NCBI GenBank assembly: GCA_014058405.1
Contig: CP047423.1
Span: forward strand, 1,426,001-1,490,000
Direction of reading: 5' to 3'
Source of the DNA: Candidatus Nitrospira kreftii
GTDB taxonomy: Bacteria > Nitrospirota > Nitrospiria > Nitrospirales > Nitrospiraceae
DNA: 64,000 bases
Under the pieces are notes generated by a model. The model did no database searches, was not told the DNA's origin, and worked only from the letters and a program-made list of their open reading frames with translations. Of this stretch, positions 19,139 to 29,272 are shown piece after piece (within the stretch, counting starts at the first letter, position 1; the number at the start of each line of letters is the position of its first letter). A program made the position numbers and the translations under genes.

Positions 19139-20145
19139 GGCATCCTTCGTAGCATATCAACTTGCTTCCCGATATAGGTGATAAGGTCATTCAGGCCTTT
19201 GTTGGCGGCAGCCGAAATTGCCAAACATGGATAGCCTTCGCGCTGGCAATACGCCTGCAGTTCAGCAAGCTGTTCGCTTGTACCGACCACATCGATCTTC
19301 GTTGCCACGACAGCAAACGGGCGATGGTTAAGCGTTGGGTCGTAGGCTTTCAGTTCACGACGCAGCGTCTCAAAGCCGGCGACGGGATTTTCGCTAGCCC
19401 ACTCAGACACATCAATCAAATGTAGCAAGAATGCGGTACGTTGAATGTGGCGGAGGAACTGAACACCGAGCCCCCTGCCGTCATGGGCTCCTTCGATCAA
19501 ACCTGGGATATCGGCCACGACGAAGCTGCGATCGGATCCCCAGCGAACGACACCAAGATTGGGAATGAGTGTGGTGAAGGGGTAATCCGCAATTTTGGGT
19601 CGTGCCGCTGAAATCGCGGCAATAAGTGTCGACTTGCCCGCGTTCGGAAATCCGACGAGCCCGACATCGGCAAGTAGCTTGAGTTCGAGCCGCAAGGTAC
19701 GTTCTTCACCCGGAGTGCCGGGGGTGCACTTGGTCGGTACTCGATTGACGGACGTGGCGAAATTACTGTTTCCCTTTCCGCCACGGCCCCCATGCGCGAT
19801 AACAGCGGTTTGACCATCCTCGATAAAATCGGCAAGTATTTCAGTGGTCTGGTCGTCAGAGACGATGGTGCCGACAGGGACGATAATGGTCATGTCTTCC
19901 CCGGACCGGCCTGTGCAATTGGAACCCCCTCCGGCTCGTCCATCCTGGGCCTCGTACTGGTTTTGGTAGCGGAGATCAAGCAAGGTGGTGAGTCGATGAG
20001 ATGCGGTCATGATGATGTCGCCACCGTGACCGCCGTCGCCGCCGTCCGGACCTCCACGTGGGACAAACATTTCTCTCCGGAAACTGCAGATGCCGTTTCC
20101 GCCGCATCCGGCTCGGACGGTGATGTGAACTTCATCGACGAACAT
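19120..20145 (-). CDS. obg: GTPase Obg, ribosome biogenesis
   Basis: 341 aa from the ATG at 20145 (MFVDEV); an earlier TTG at 20169 is unlikely. The N-terminal glycine-rich Obg fold (FVDEVHITVRAGCGGNGICS, GGPDGGDGGHGGDI) is followed by a G domain: G1 GFPNAGKSTL, the switch region around FTTLIPNLGV, G3 DIPGLIEGAHDGRGLG and NKxD-like TKID. The optional C-terminal OCT domain is absent. It acts on the large ribosomal subunit and in stress signalling. It follows rpmA in the common bacterial order rplU-rpmA-obg and overlaps proB. Confidence 0.97.
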   Translation of the reverse strand: MFVDEVHITVRAGCGGNGICSFRREMFVPRGGPDGGDGGHGGDIIMTASHRLTTLLDLRYQNQYEAQDGRAGGGSNCTGRSGEDMTIIVPVGTIVSDDQTTEILADFIEDGQTAVIAHGGRGGKGNSNFATSVNRVPTKCTPGTPGEERTLRLELKLLADVGLVGFPNAGKSTLIAAISAARPKIADYPFTTLIPNLGVVRWGSDRSFVVADIPGLIEGAHDGRGLGVQFLRHIQRTAFLLHLIDVSEWASENPVAGFETLRRELKAYDPTLNHRPFAVVATKIDVVGTSEQLAELQAYCQREGYPCLAISAAANKGLNDLITYIGKQVDMLRRMPCETSS

Positions 20146-20268
20146 ACGGTGGTACCATTCTGTGAGCAATTCAGTGGTTAGGATGAGAAAGTATACCCGA
20201 CTCTGAGCCGAAGAGCCGGGAAGAATTTCCCCAGCCGGGACCTGGGCAGAGGAAGTAGAAAGGGAGAA

Positions 20269-20532
20269 TCAGGATTTGGCTGGGATGGGATATACGCTGA
20301 CTTTTCGTCTGCTTCGTCCGCCTTCGAATTTGACCACGCCGCTCATTGTGGCAAACAGCGTATGATCCCGTCCGAGGTCCACATTGAATCCGGGGAAAAA
20401 TTTGGTGCCGCGCTGACGGACAATAATACTGCCGGCCGTTACTGTCTGTCCGCCATAGGCTTTCACGCCTAGATACTGTGGGTTACTATCGCGTCCATTG
20501 CGTGATGATCCGCCACCTTTGTTTGTTGCCAT
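20269..20532 (-). CDS. rpmA: 50S ribosomal protein L27
   Basis: 87 aa, full length. The start [20 protein letters not shown] and [20 protein letters not shown] are diagnostic. L27 reaches into the peptidyl-transferase centre with its N-terminal arm; no cleavable N-terminal extension, as found in Firmicutes, is present. It lies 20 bp after rplU and 123 bp before obg. Confidence 0.98.
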   Translation of the reverse strand: MATNKGGGSSRNGRDSNPQYLGVKAYGGQTVTAGSIIVRQRGTKFFPGFNVDLGRDHTLFATMSGVVKFEGGRSRRKVSVYPIPAKS

Positions 20533-20552
20533 GGTAAGTCCTCTTAGTCCCG

Positions 20553-20867
20553 TTAAGCAGACGCAATATTGGTAATGAGCAGCTTAGTGAATCCTTGTCG
20601 GTGTCCGCGGGTACGGCGGTAATTCTTGCGGCGTTTCTTCTTGAACACGGTGATCGAGCGAGTCCGCCCGTGTCGTACAATTTCAGCCGTAACCTTCGCG
20701 CCACCAATGAGCGGTTGTCCAATCACGACACCGGCTTCGCCCTGCACGAGACGGACTTGGTTGAGCTCAATCTGAGCTCCCACGTCTCCCGGCAGGCTTG
20801 CAACCTGAATCGTAGCACCAGCCTCGACCCGATATTGCTTCCCACCCGTTTCAACGATTGCGTACAT
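20553..20867 (-). CDS. rplU: 50S ribosomal protein L21
   Basis: 104 aa from the ATG at 20867, with GGAGAAGAG just upstream. The sequence [20 protein letters not shown], the [20 protein letters not shown] segment and HRQGFT are typical. L21 binds 23S rRNA. It is the first gene of a run that goes on through rpmA, obg, proB, nadD, rsfS and lapB, and a good sigma-70 promoter lies 31 bp upstream. Confidence 0.98.
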   Translation of the reverse strand: MYAIVETGGKQYRVEAGATIQVASLPGDVGAQIELNQVRLVQGEAGVVIGQPLIGGAKVTAEIVRHGRTRSITVFKKKRRKNYRRTRGHRQGFTKLLITNIASA

Positions 20868-20897
20868 GATCTCTTCTCCGAAATTAAAGAACGGTTC

Positions 20898-20926
20898 ATT
20901 TAACATGTGGTGATGCGGACTGTCAA
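20898..20926 (-). promoter_or_regulatory. Sigma-70 type promoter for rplU operon
   Basis: On the minus strand a perfect TTGACA (20926-20921) is followed after 17 bases by TTAAAT (20903-20898). Transcription would start near 20891, giving a leader of about 24 bases before rplU. Confidence 0.7.
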
Positions 20927-21086
20927 GCCAAGCGAGGAGCGCGTGTGGCACAAAGCGATCAAGGGCCCCCTCTATTGGAGGGCTAGGATGGAACGATCTG
21001 TGACGCGTATGCTCAGCGCCACTGAGCCAACGTAGTGATGAGACACATTCGTGCTGCGTGACTGGGAGATGGAAGGACGAAAGAAC

Positions 21087-21431
21087 ATGCCCCACGCCAC
21101 TAAGTTCGTGATCCGGACCTACCACCGGATTCCGGTCCGCTGTGTCATGTATTACTTGGGTGGAGATTTTCTTGGAAAAGGAACGGTAATGAATCTCTGC
21201 CGAAATGGGTTCCGGGTGCTGGGGGATCATCAGGTCGTACCTGGGATGGAGCTGGTGGTTCGCATAACCCTGCCAGACAAGGATGAGCCGGTGGAAATCC
21301 AGCGGGTTGTAGTCCGGTGGGTACGGGGGCTGCTGTTTGGTGCCAAAGTCCTGACGATGAGCCCAGATGGTGATGATCGAATCGGAGCATTTCTAAGTTC
21401 TCGCCTCCGTGCCTATTGTACGTCTTCTTAA
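21087..21431 (+). CDS. Single-domain PilZ protein
   Basis: 114 aa from the ATG at 21087, selected by AAGGA nine bases upstream; a GTG at 21051 and an ATG at 21069 are in frame. The PilZ signature for cyclic-di-GMP binding is recognisable: RTYHRIPVRC near the start (RxxxR-like) and, about 30 residues later, NLCRNGFRV in place of D/NxSxxG. The Cys/Arg for the Ser position is a departure, so ligand binding is uncertain. The gene is divergent from rplU and is followed by ilvE with its own promoter. Confidence 0.75.
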   Translation: MPHATKFVIRTYHRIPVRCVMYYLGGDFLGKGTVMNLCRNGFRVLGDHQVVPGMELVVRITLPDKDEPVEIQRVVVRWVRGLLFGAKVLTMSPDGDDRIGAFLSSRLRAYCTSS

Positions 21432-21452
21432 ACCCACGACTGGTTCGTTTGC

Positions 21453-21481
21453 TTGACCCCCGAATAGCCTCACGCTATATT
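21453..21481 (+). promoter_or_regulatory. Sigma-70 type promoter for ilvE
   Basis: TTGACC (21453-21458) and TATATT (21476-21481) are separated by 17 bases and stand about 55 bp before the ilvE ATG. Confidence 0.7.
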
Positions 21482-21535
21482 CCACTCGTCTGATGTACGT
21501 GCAAGGGCCATCATTCTGCGCGGAGATCACCTTCA

Positions 21536-22450
21536 ATGCTTGAACCGGTCGAGAAAATCTGGATGGATGGGAAGTTTGTGCCCTGGGGGGAGGCTAACGT
21601 CCATATTCTTACCCACTCCCTTCATTATGGCCTGGCTGCGTTTGAAGGTCTCCGGTGTTACAAGGGAAAATCAGGATCCGCCATCTTTCGGCTTCAGGAG
21701 CATGTCGATCGACTGTACGATTCGGCGCACATCGGGATGATGGTCATGCCGTATGACAGGAAACAGATCACCGATGCCATTGTGGAAACAGTTCGCATCA
21801 ATCGCCTCGACGCCTGTTATATTCGCCCATTGGTCTACATCGGATACGGCGCGATGGGTGTGCATCCAGGAGAGAATCCCATTCGGGTTGCCATTGCCGC
21901 GTGGAAGTGGGGAGCATATTTAGGAGACGATGCGCTAGCCAATGGGATGCGCGCTTGTATCTCCTCTTTCACGCGACACCATGTGAACGTGTCCATGACC
22001 AGAGGGAAAATATCCGGCTATTATGTGAATTCGATTATGGCGAAGCAACAAGCCAAGGCTGATGGATACGACGAAGCGATTCTGCTTGATCCGGAGGGTT
22101 ATGTTGCCGAAGGAACGGGTGAGAACGTGTTTATTATTCGCCGAGGTGTTCTCAAGACGACGCCGTTGACCTCGGTACTTGAAGGGATTACGAGAAGCTC
22201 TGTCATGCAACTGGCTCAAGAACGAGCCATCACCGTCGTCGAGGAGCGATTCACGCGGGATGAAATGTATATTGCCGATGAGGTATTCGTGACGGGAACG
22301 GCTGCGGAGCTGACCCCGGTCCGAGAAATCGACAATCGCCGAATCGGAAACGGTACCCCCGGACCGATCACGCGCACCCTTCAAAATGCCTTCTTTTCGA
22401 TCGTGCGTGGGGAAGATCGTACGCACGAGTCTTGGTTGACTCAGGTCTAA
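21536..22450 (+). CDS. ilvE: Branched-chain amino acid aminotransferase
   Basis: 304 aa, class IV PLP aminotransferase that makes leucine, isoleucine and valine from their keto acids. Family features: KIWMDGKFVPWGEANVHILT, HYGLAAFEGLRCY, RGKISGYYVNSIMAKQQAK with the PLP lysine within the SGYYVNS-IMAKQQAK stretch, GYVAEGTGENVFI and VFVTGTAAELTPV. Length is normal. It has its own promoter and converges on secG with a 93-bp gap that holds no clear terminator. Confidence 0.95.
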   Translation: MLEPVEKIWMDGKFVPWGEANVHILTHSLHYGLAAFEGLRCYKGKSGSAIFRLQEHVDRLYDSAHIGMMVMPYDRKQITDAIVETVRINRLDACYIRPLVYIGYGAMGVHPGENPIRVAIAAWKWGAYLGDDALANGMRACISSFTRHHVNVSMTRGKISGYYVNSIMAKQQAKADGYDEAILLDPEGYVAEGTGENVFIIRRGVLKTTPLTSVLEGITRSSVMQLAQERAITVVEERFTRDEMYIADEVFVTGTAAELTPVREIDNRRIGNGTPGPITRTLQNAFFSIVRGEDRTHESWLTQV

Positions 22451-22543
22451 CGAAACCAAAGCCTTACAGCACTTGTCGAATGGATGGTTCCACCGGCACG
22501 GGGCTGGCTTCCGTGGTCCGGGGGTGCTCGGAGCTTGACCGGA

Positions 22544-22900
22544 TCAGTGGCTAGCCTCGGAAGGCTCTCCTGCAGGGTGTGGGTTCTCCGAGGGCTGAGC
22601 AGGGGGGGCAGCCGCTGGAGCTGCGGGTTCGCTCTTGGGCTGCATGTCGATGACAGTCGAGGAGAAGTTTCGTTGTTTCGCTAAAATCGCCAGGCTGAAT
22701 GAGGTCACCATGAAGATCGCCGCGACGACCACTGTCAGCTTACTCAAAAAGTTGGCCGGGCCACGGCTACCGAACACCGTCTGACTGGATCCGCCGAAAG
22801 AGGCACCAATTTCTGCTCCTTTCCCCGATTGGAGAAGAATTGCCCCGATCATCAGAAAACAGACAAACACATGAATGACGACGATCAGCGTATACATCAT
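22544..22900 (-). CDS. secG: Preprotein translocase subunit SecG
   Basis: 118 aa with two membrane helices (TLIVVIHVFVCFLMIGAILL and LTVVVAAIFMVTSFSLAILA) joined by the SecG loop LLQSGKGAEIGASFGGSSQT. SecG assists SecYEG in protein export. A Pro/Ala/Glu-rich cytoplasmic tail of about 35 residues follows. It comes 6 bp after tpiA at the end of the gap-pgk-tpiA block, a common bacterial order. Confidence 0.95.
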   Translation of the reverse strand: MMYTLIVVIHVFVCFLMIGAILLQSGKGAEIGASFGGSSQTVFGSRGPANFLSKLTVVVAAIFMVTSFSLAILAKQRNFSSTVIDMQPKSEPAAPAAAPPAQPSENPHPAGEPSEASH

Positions 22901-22906
22901 GAAATC

Positions 22907-23689
22907 TTAGGCTCCGATTGATCGAGCAGCTGAAGCAGCGCTCGCGATTGTAGCAAAGGAATCGACCTGGAGACAAGCGCCTCCGATCAGTGCGCCGTCC
23001 ACCTGGTTCGAGGCGAGCAGGGATTCGATGTTGTGAGGCGTGACGCTTCCGCCATACAGAATTCTGGTGGAATCGGCGATGGCCGGAGAGATTGTGGTGG
23101 CAAGGACCTGCCGAATCGTTTGGTGGGCGGCCACGGCTTGCTCTGCGGTTGCAGATGTCCCGGTGCCGATCGCCCATACCGGCTCATAGGCGACGGTGAT
23201 TCCGTCCAATGCCTCGGCGGTGAAGCCGGACAGGCTCTCGCGCAATTGTTGGGAGAGCACCTCGTCCGTTGTTCCGCTCGCTCGCTGCTTCAGTGATTCG
23301 CCTATGCAGAGGATCGGATGGAGCCTGTGTTTAAGGGCCGTCCGAATTTTCTTTTGGATACCGTCGTTTTGTTCGCCAAAGAGCGTTCGTCGTTCTGAAT
23401 GACCAAGAATAACGTATCGACACCCGAGGTCTACGAGCATCGGTGCCGAGACTTCTCCCGTGTAGGCACCCTGATCCTCCCAGAACATATCTTGTGCTCC
23501 GAGCTGTAGACGAGAGGAAGAGTCTAGTGCCGTACGGACAGCTTGCAGGGCAGTGAATGGGGGAGCCACGACAAGCTCGATGTGTGACGGGAGGCCACGA
23601 AGGCGTTCGCTCAACTCACGGATGAACGGCACCGCGTCGGATGCGGTCTTGTTCATTTTCCAATTGCCGACGATCAGAACTGTGCGCAC
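22907..23689 (-). CDS. tpiA: Triosephosphate isomerase
   Basis: 260 aa from a GTG. It interconverts dihydroxyacetone phosphate and glyceraldehyde-3-phosphate. Catalytic landmarks are present: VGNWKMNK with the Lys, VILGHSERR with His, and VAYEPVWAIGTGTSAT with Glu, then LYGGSVTPHN. Gene order gap-pgk-tpiA-secG on one strand suggests one transcript. Confidence 0.97.
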   Translation of the reverse strand: MRTVLIVGNWKMNKTASDAVPFIRELSERLRGLPSHIELVVAPPFTALQAVRTALDSSSRLQLGAQDMFWEDQGAYTGEVSAPMLVDLGCRYVILGHSERRTLFGEQNDGIQKKIRTALKHRLHPILCIGESLKQRASGTTDEVLSQQLRESLSGFTAEALDGITVAYEPVWAIGTGTSATAEQAVAAHQTIRQVLATTISPAIADSTRILYGGSVTPHNIESLLASNQVDGALIGGACLQVDSFATIASAASAARSIGA

Positions 23690-23728
23690 GGTATTTCCAG
23701 GAATATTGTTATCGTTGTGGAATAGTGC

Positions 23729-24928
23729 TCACGTTGAGCGGTCAGGTAGGGCCGCAAGGCCGGGAAGTGTTTTCCCTTCGAGTAATTCCAGAGCGGCACC
23801 ACCTCCGGTCGAAATGAACGACATGCTTTCCGATACGCCGGCACGATGAACGGCCAGAGCCGTCTCGCCGCCGCCGACGATCGTGAGGGCATAGGCATCG
23901 GCTATTGCATGGGCCATCGCAAAGGTGCCTCTGGCATAAGCATCGATTTCAAATACGCCCATCGGTCCGTTCCACAGGATGGTTTTGGCATTTTGGACCG
24001 CTTCATTGAACAGCTTGACGGAGGCTGGACCGATATCCAACGCGTACCAACCTTTGGGAATCTCTTGGACGGGAACAATCTTTGTTTCTGCGCCTACCTC
24101 TCGGCTGGCCGCTACGACACAATCGACGGGCAGGTAAAATTTGACTCCGCGTGAGAGAGCATGGTCTTCGATTCCTCGGGCAAAATCCAGCATGTCCATT
24201 TCAACGAGTGAGTTCCCGATCTCCATGCCTTTTGCCTTCAGGAAGGTAAACGCCATGCCGCCGCCGATAATGACCTTGTCGACCTTCTTGCCCAAGTTTT
24301 CAATGACGCCGATCTTTCCGGACACCTTCGCGCCTCCCAGGACGGCGGCAAACGGGCGCACGGGATTGGCCACAGCACCCTCAAGATATTCGATTTCTTT
24401 TTTCAGCAGGGCCCCGGCTGCCGAATCCTTGATGTACTTGGTGATCCCGACAGTAGAAGCATGGGCTCGATGGGCCGCTCCGAATGCGTCATTAATGAAG
24501 ACATCACCCAGTGAGGCCAAGGCCTTGGCGAAGGTGTCATCGTTTTTTTCCTCGCCGACGTGAAAACGAAGATTTTCCAGCAGGAGTACGTCTCCGACTT
24601 TCATCTTGGCAACTAGCTTCTCGACGGCTGGGCCTATACAGTCCGGGGCGAAGATGACGTCTTTCCCGAGTAGTCGTCCCAGACGTTTGGCGACAGGGGC
24701 TAAGCTGTATTTGGGGTCGAACGCCCCATTGGGGCGGCCAAGATGCGAGCAAAGGATGACTTTGGCGCCCTCATCCACGACACGATTGATGGTGGGCAGA
24801 GTAGAGCGGATACGGGTGTCATCGGTAATCTGCAGCGATTCATCGAGCGGGACGTTGAAATCAGCCCGGATGATGACCCGCTTACCACGAAGCTGCACAT
24901 CGTCGATCGTTTTTTTGTGCAAGTTCAT
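23729..24928 (-). CDS. pgk: Phosphoglycerate kinase
   Basis: 399 aa, normal length. It transfers phosphate between 1,3-bisphosphoglycerate and ADP. Diagnostic motifs are RVIIRADFNVPLDE, SHLGRPNG, LLENLRFHVGEEKND, DVFINDAFGAAHRAHAST, LGGAKVSGKIGV and the C-terminal FISTGGGAALELLEGK. It lies between gap (90-bp gap) and tpiA (39-bp gap). In an autotrophic nitrite oxidiser the block would work mainly for gluconeogenic flow; that direction is inference. Confidence 0.97.
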   Translation of the reverse strand: MNLHKKTIDDVQLRGKRVIIRADFNVPLDESLQITDDTRIRSTLPTINRVVDEGAKVILCSHLGRPNGAFDPKYSLAPVAKRLGRLLGKDVIFAPDCIGPAVEKLVAKMKVGDVLLLENLRFHVGEEKNDDTFAKALASLGDVFINDAFGAAHRAHASTVGITKYIKDSAAGALLKKEIEYLEGAVANPVRPFAAVLGGAKVSGKIGVIENLGKKVDKVIIGGGMAFTFLKAKGMEIGNSLVEMDMLDFARGIEDHALSRGVKFYLPVDCVVAASREVGAETKIVPVQEIPKGWYALDIGPASVKLFNEAVQNAKTILWNGPMGVFEIDAYARGTFAMAHAIADAYALTIVGGGETALAVHRAGVSESMSFISTGGGAALELLEGKTLPGLAALPDRST

Positions 24929-25018
24929 GCGGCGTTCCTTCGCTCAGGTTCGGCAAATGTGGAAATGGAGTGGATGGATTGTTCTGTAGCCTGCTCGATC
25001 ATCCTTAGGCGCGGCCAT

Positions 25019-26053
<1,035 letters not shown>

Positions 26054-26097
26054 CTATGATTGTTTGGTACGAGTTGAGTGGTCCAGCACGAAGGGTG

Positions 26098-26127
26098 ATA
26101 GTATCGATGCAGTCTCCTTGTTGTCAA
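26098..26127 (-). promoter_or_regulatory. Sigma-70 type promoter for gap-pgk-tpiA-secG
   Basis: On the minus strand TTGACA (26127-26122) is separated by 18 bases from TACTAT (26103-26098). A start near 26090 leaves a leader of about 58 bases. Confidence 0.6.
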
Positions 26128-26261
26128 GGCACAGGAAGTGCGCACCGGCATCCCCAGGCCACACAACTGAACCGGAGTTCCCGCTTCCGGCAGTGCCGGA
26201 TCTTGTTTCTCCTCCAGTCGCTTCGTTAGAGTTCGGAATGTCATGAGAGAGTAGATTCCGT

Positions 26262-28679
26262 ATGAGCAAGACAGTATCTGAACAAGCGGCGCAGGCTGTG
26301 GAATGGCCTCGTCTGTTGGAGTTCCTCTCCCACTATGCCCAGTCGGGGATAGGAGTCGCTCGATGCCGATCCCTTCCTCTATCGGGTGAACTGGCGAGTG
26401 CATCTCTCCGACAACAGGAGACGACTGAAATGGTGGGTTTGCTGGGAGGGAGCGATCCAGTGCCCGCGCTGTCCTTTCCCGATATTCGTGAACAACTCGT
26501 TCGGTCGAAAAAGGGAGGGGTGCTAGAGGCGGGGGAGTTACGAGACTGCGCACTCGTACTGACCGTAATGGCGGAAGTAGAGCGATATGCGGAGTCTCAT
26601 TCAGACAAGATTCACGCCCTCATGCGACTCTTGGAACCCCTTCAGATCATCAAGAGTCTCAAAGGAGTCCTTAGGGCCATCGAGAGCGCGATTCAATCAG
26701 ACGGCTCCATGAAAGACACGGCTTCGCCGGAGTTACGGCGCCTAACTCATCACGCACAAGACTTGAAGCATGAGATGCGGCAGAAGCTCGAGCTAATCTT
26801 GCATTCCAAGCGGTATGAGGAGGTGCTTCAAGAATCGTATTTCGCACAGCGAGAAGGCCGATATGTGGTGCCGATCAAAACGGACATGCGAGGGAGAATT
26901 CCGGGGATTGTCCACGATGTGTCGGCTAGCGGAGCAACTATCTTTCTCGAGCCGCGTGAATTGGTTGAACTGAACAATTCCATCAAAGTGGCGGATCTGG
27001 AAGTCGAACGGGAGGTGCAGCGCATCTTACGGGAGCTCACCGGTTTAGTGGCATACAGAGCTGAGGAAATCAGCCAAGGGATCGAGGTGTTGGCCGAATG
27101 TGATGTCGTTAGAGCTAAGGCGGAAATGAGCCGGAGATTGAAATGCAGCCCTGTCGTCTTGAATGAGAAGGGACGTGTCCTGCTCAAACAGGCACGGCAT
27201 CCACTGTTGCTCATCGCGAAAGATCATGTTCTGGCGAATGACATTTACATGGATGAAACAGTCCGTGTCCTCGTGATCTCCGGGCCGAATACGGGAGGGA
27301 AAACGGTCACGCTCAAGATCGTCGGTCTATTTGCGCTTATGATCCGGGCCGGACTGCATCTTCCCTGTGCTCAGGAATCCGAGATGGCGATTTTTCCAAA
27401 CCTCTATGCCGATATTGGCGATGCCCAGGACTTGAGCCGTGACCTATCCAGTTTTTCCGCGCATATGACACAGATGATCCATCTTTTATCCGAGGGCGCT
27501 ACCGGCCCGGCTCCGAGTGATACCTTCGCTCAACGTTCGCTCGTGCTCCTCGATGAACCGGTGACCTCAACTGACCCACATGAAGGAGCGGCGCTGGCCG
27601 AGGCGCTTTTGTGTCGGTTGGCCGAGCTGAACATGAAGGTAGTGGCGACTACGCATTATGGTGCGCTCAAAGAATTGGCACAGACGACCCCTGGCTTTGC
27701 GAATGCCAGCGTGGAATTTGACATCGAGCATCTCGCGCCAACCTATCGATTGTTCATGGGAATCCCCGGTGGTTCGTCGGCATTGGAGATTGCCGGCCGT
27801 CTCGGGATGGATCACAGCATTTTGAACGATGCGAGGAAGCGGTTGCGTCGTGAGGATCAACGGCTTGATGAGTTAATGGCCGACTTACAGCGAAAGAAAC
27901 GCCAGCTTATGGAGGATGGCGACAAGGCGCGACAGGCCAGGCAAGAAGCCGAGCAAGCAGCTCGCGACGCACAGACGATTCGCGCACAGCTTGAAGAGGC
28001 CCAACAGGAAGCTCGACGAGGCCTCAAAAAGAAACTCGGTGAGCAATTCCAACGTGCACGGGCGGAGGTGCAGGCGACGGTGGATTTGCTGAAACGAGAC
28101 CAGAAGCTCATTAAGGCCAAGGAGACGAAGGAGCGGCTGCAGGAGTTGGAGTCCAAAGCCAAACAGGATCTTGTGCCACTCACTCCGCCAATTCCCCTTG
28201 AGCAGCTCAGTATCGGTGACACTGTGGAAATTAGTGGATTAGGCCTGACGGGGAATTTGTTGGAAGCACCACAAGGGAAAAAACGTGTCCGCGTCAAGGT
28301 CGGAGAGGGTGAAATCCTAGCCACCGTCTCGAATCTTGTCGGCATTGCTTGCGAACCAAGTGTCATGCCCGTGCAACCAGCGCCCTCGGCTTCAAGTCCG
28401 CGGCGAGTCTCAACGAGTACTGGGCTGGGGCTGGATGAACAGACCGTCGTGGACGTGCGAGGCCACGCCGCAGACGAAGCAATCGATCAGGCTGTCATGG
28501 CGTTGGATCGGGCGACTCTCAGCGGCGCACCGTATCTCCGCATCATCCACGGCCATGGAACAGGCCGACTCAAATCCGTCTTGCGTGACTATCTCAAAGA
28601 TTCACCCTATGTGGCAGAGTTTCGCCCTGGCGATCGAGCCGAGGGTGGGGACGGCCTGACAGTAGTGAAATTACGATGA
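26262..28679 (+). CDS. mutS2: MutS2-type ATPase with C-terminal Smr nuclease domain
   Basis: 805 aa. The N-terminal mismatch domain of MutS is absent, as expected for MutS2. The core has the helical lever region, ATPase Walker A ISGPNTGGKTVTLK, signature LSSFSAHMTQ and Walker B LVLLDEPVTSTDPHEGAAL, then a long Lys/Gln/Glu-rich coiled coil (about 530-650). The Smr domain at the end shows VDVRGHAADEAI and RIIHGHGTGRLKSVLRDYL. MutS2 suppresses recombination and has been linked to rescue of collided ribosomes. It is divergent from gap. Confidence 0.96.
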   Translation: MSKTVSEQAAQAVEWPRLLEFLSHYAQSGIGVARCRSLPLSGELASASLRQQETTEMVGLLGGSDPVPALSFPDIREQLVRSKKGGVLEAGELRDCALVLTVMAEVERYAESHSDKIHALMRLLEPLQIIKSLKGVLRAIESAIQSDGSMKDTASPELRRLTHHAQDLKHEMRQKLELILHSKRYEEVLQESYFAQREGRYVVPIKTDMRGRIPGIVHDVSASGATIFLEPRELVELNNSIKVADLEVEREVQRILRELTGLVAYRAEEISQGIEVLAECDVVRAKAEMSRRLKCSPVVLNEKGRVLLKQARHPLLLIAKDHVLANDIYMDETVRVLVISGPNTGGKTVTLKIVGLFALMIRAGLHLPCAQESEMAIFPNLYADIGDAQDLSRDLSSFSAHMTQMIHLLSEGATGPAPSDTFAQRSLVLLDEPVTSTDPHEGAALAEALLCRLAELNMKVVATTHYGALKELAQTTPGFANASVEFDIEHLAPTYRLFMGIPGGSSALEIAGRLGMDHSILNDARKRLRREDQRLDELMADLQRKKRQLMEDGDKARQARQEAEQAARDAQTIRAQLEEAQQEARRGLKKKLGEQFQRARAEVQATVDLLKRDQKLIKAKETKERLQELESKAKQDLVPLTPPIPLEQLSIGDTVEISGLGLTGNLLEAPQGKKRVRVKVGEGEILATVSNLVGIACEPSVMPVQPAPSASSPRRVSTSTGLGLDEQTVVDVRGHAADEAIDQAVMALDRATLSGAPYLRIIHGHGTGRLKSVLRDYLKDSPYVAEFRPGDRAEGGDGLTVVKLR

Positions 28680-29062
28680 CCGTACGTGAGGTCTTGTAGT
28701 TAGCAGACGGAGCGTGCTCCAAATATTTCTCTATTCACCTGTATTCTTTCTGATCCACCGTAATATCTGATTTAGACTCTGTATCTGATTCAACCATCAA
28801 TCCGTTCCATTTCTTCTTGTGTTCCATTGAGTAATGTAACCACCTGCTCTTGCAGGGGGGTTGCGTATTGCGGTAGCGGTTATCTTAGTTGGTATCAAGT
28901 TGGCTTAATTGCTGCATGCCATATTGCTCGCACAGAGGGTGAGTCCCGCACTGCGAGGCTTTTTCATTGAACATAGGTCATCAAGGTTCACATTAACCAA
29001 CAGTTGTGAGGAGGTTTGTCAGGCGTCGGTCACCATCAAACGGAAACCGGGCCATGAAGGCA
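28680..29062. other. Non-coding stretch with two hairpins after mutS2
   Basis: No supported gene. A small hairpin, CCTGC-tctt-GCAGG (28843-28856), flanked by ACC and GGGG, is a possible end for mutS2. About 80 bp further on is a larger structured element ending in a T-run (see 28926-28964). An AGGAGG near 29009 has no start codon at a proper distance. Confidence 0.5.
28926..28964 (+). terminator. Terminator-like hairpin with T-run
   Basis: CTCGCA (28927-28932) pairs with TGCGAG (28952-28957), the 19-base loop can form an inner GGG/CCC stem, and GGCTTTTTC follows. It lies 250 bp beyond mutS2, so it may end a long mutS2 3' region or a separate small RNA. Confidence 0.5.
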
Positions 29063-29272
29063 TCAGACATGAGGCGTCTCGAAAAGTTGGAGTAGGAGAA
29101 CAGCCTGCTCAGGATTCTGTATGCCGACCTGCTGCAGAAGTTTTCGTCGATGAAGGACGGTCTCGTCAGACAGGCGAGGCTCTGCTAACCAGCTATGAGG
29201 AGGTGTTTCGGTGGAGAGAGAGCTCTCGATTGTCTCCGGCTGTCTGGAGGGTGACTGGGGACACACAGGCAT
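29063..29272 (-). CDS. Possible 69-aa protein with a half LuxR-type HTH
   Basis: The ATG directly follows the TAG of the sigma-54 activator upstream (TAGATG), a coupling arrangement. The second half, LSDETVLHRRKLLQQVGIQN followed by PEQAVLLLQLF, resembles the end of a GerE/LuxR DNA-binding domain (SxxTVxxHRRxLLxKLGVxN). The first helix pair is missing, and the N-terminal third looks random. It may be a degraded regulator or a chance frame. No separate ribosome site is visible. Confidence 0.3.
   Translation of the reverse strand: MPVCPQSPSRQPETIESSLSTETPPHSWLAEPRLSDETVLHRRKLLQQVGIQNPEQAVLLLQLFETPHV

Noticed and set aside
26262-28679. MutS mismatch-repair protein
   Set aside because: The mismatch-recognition domain is absent and an Smr domain is present, so it is MutS2.
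28876-28960. A possible tRNA with AGTTGGTA resembling a D-loop
   Set aside because: No anticodon arm or GTTCRA T-loop could be formed.
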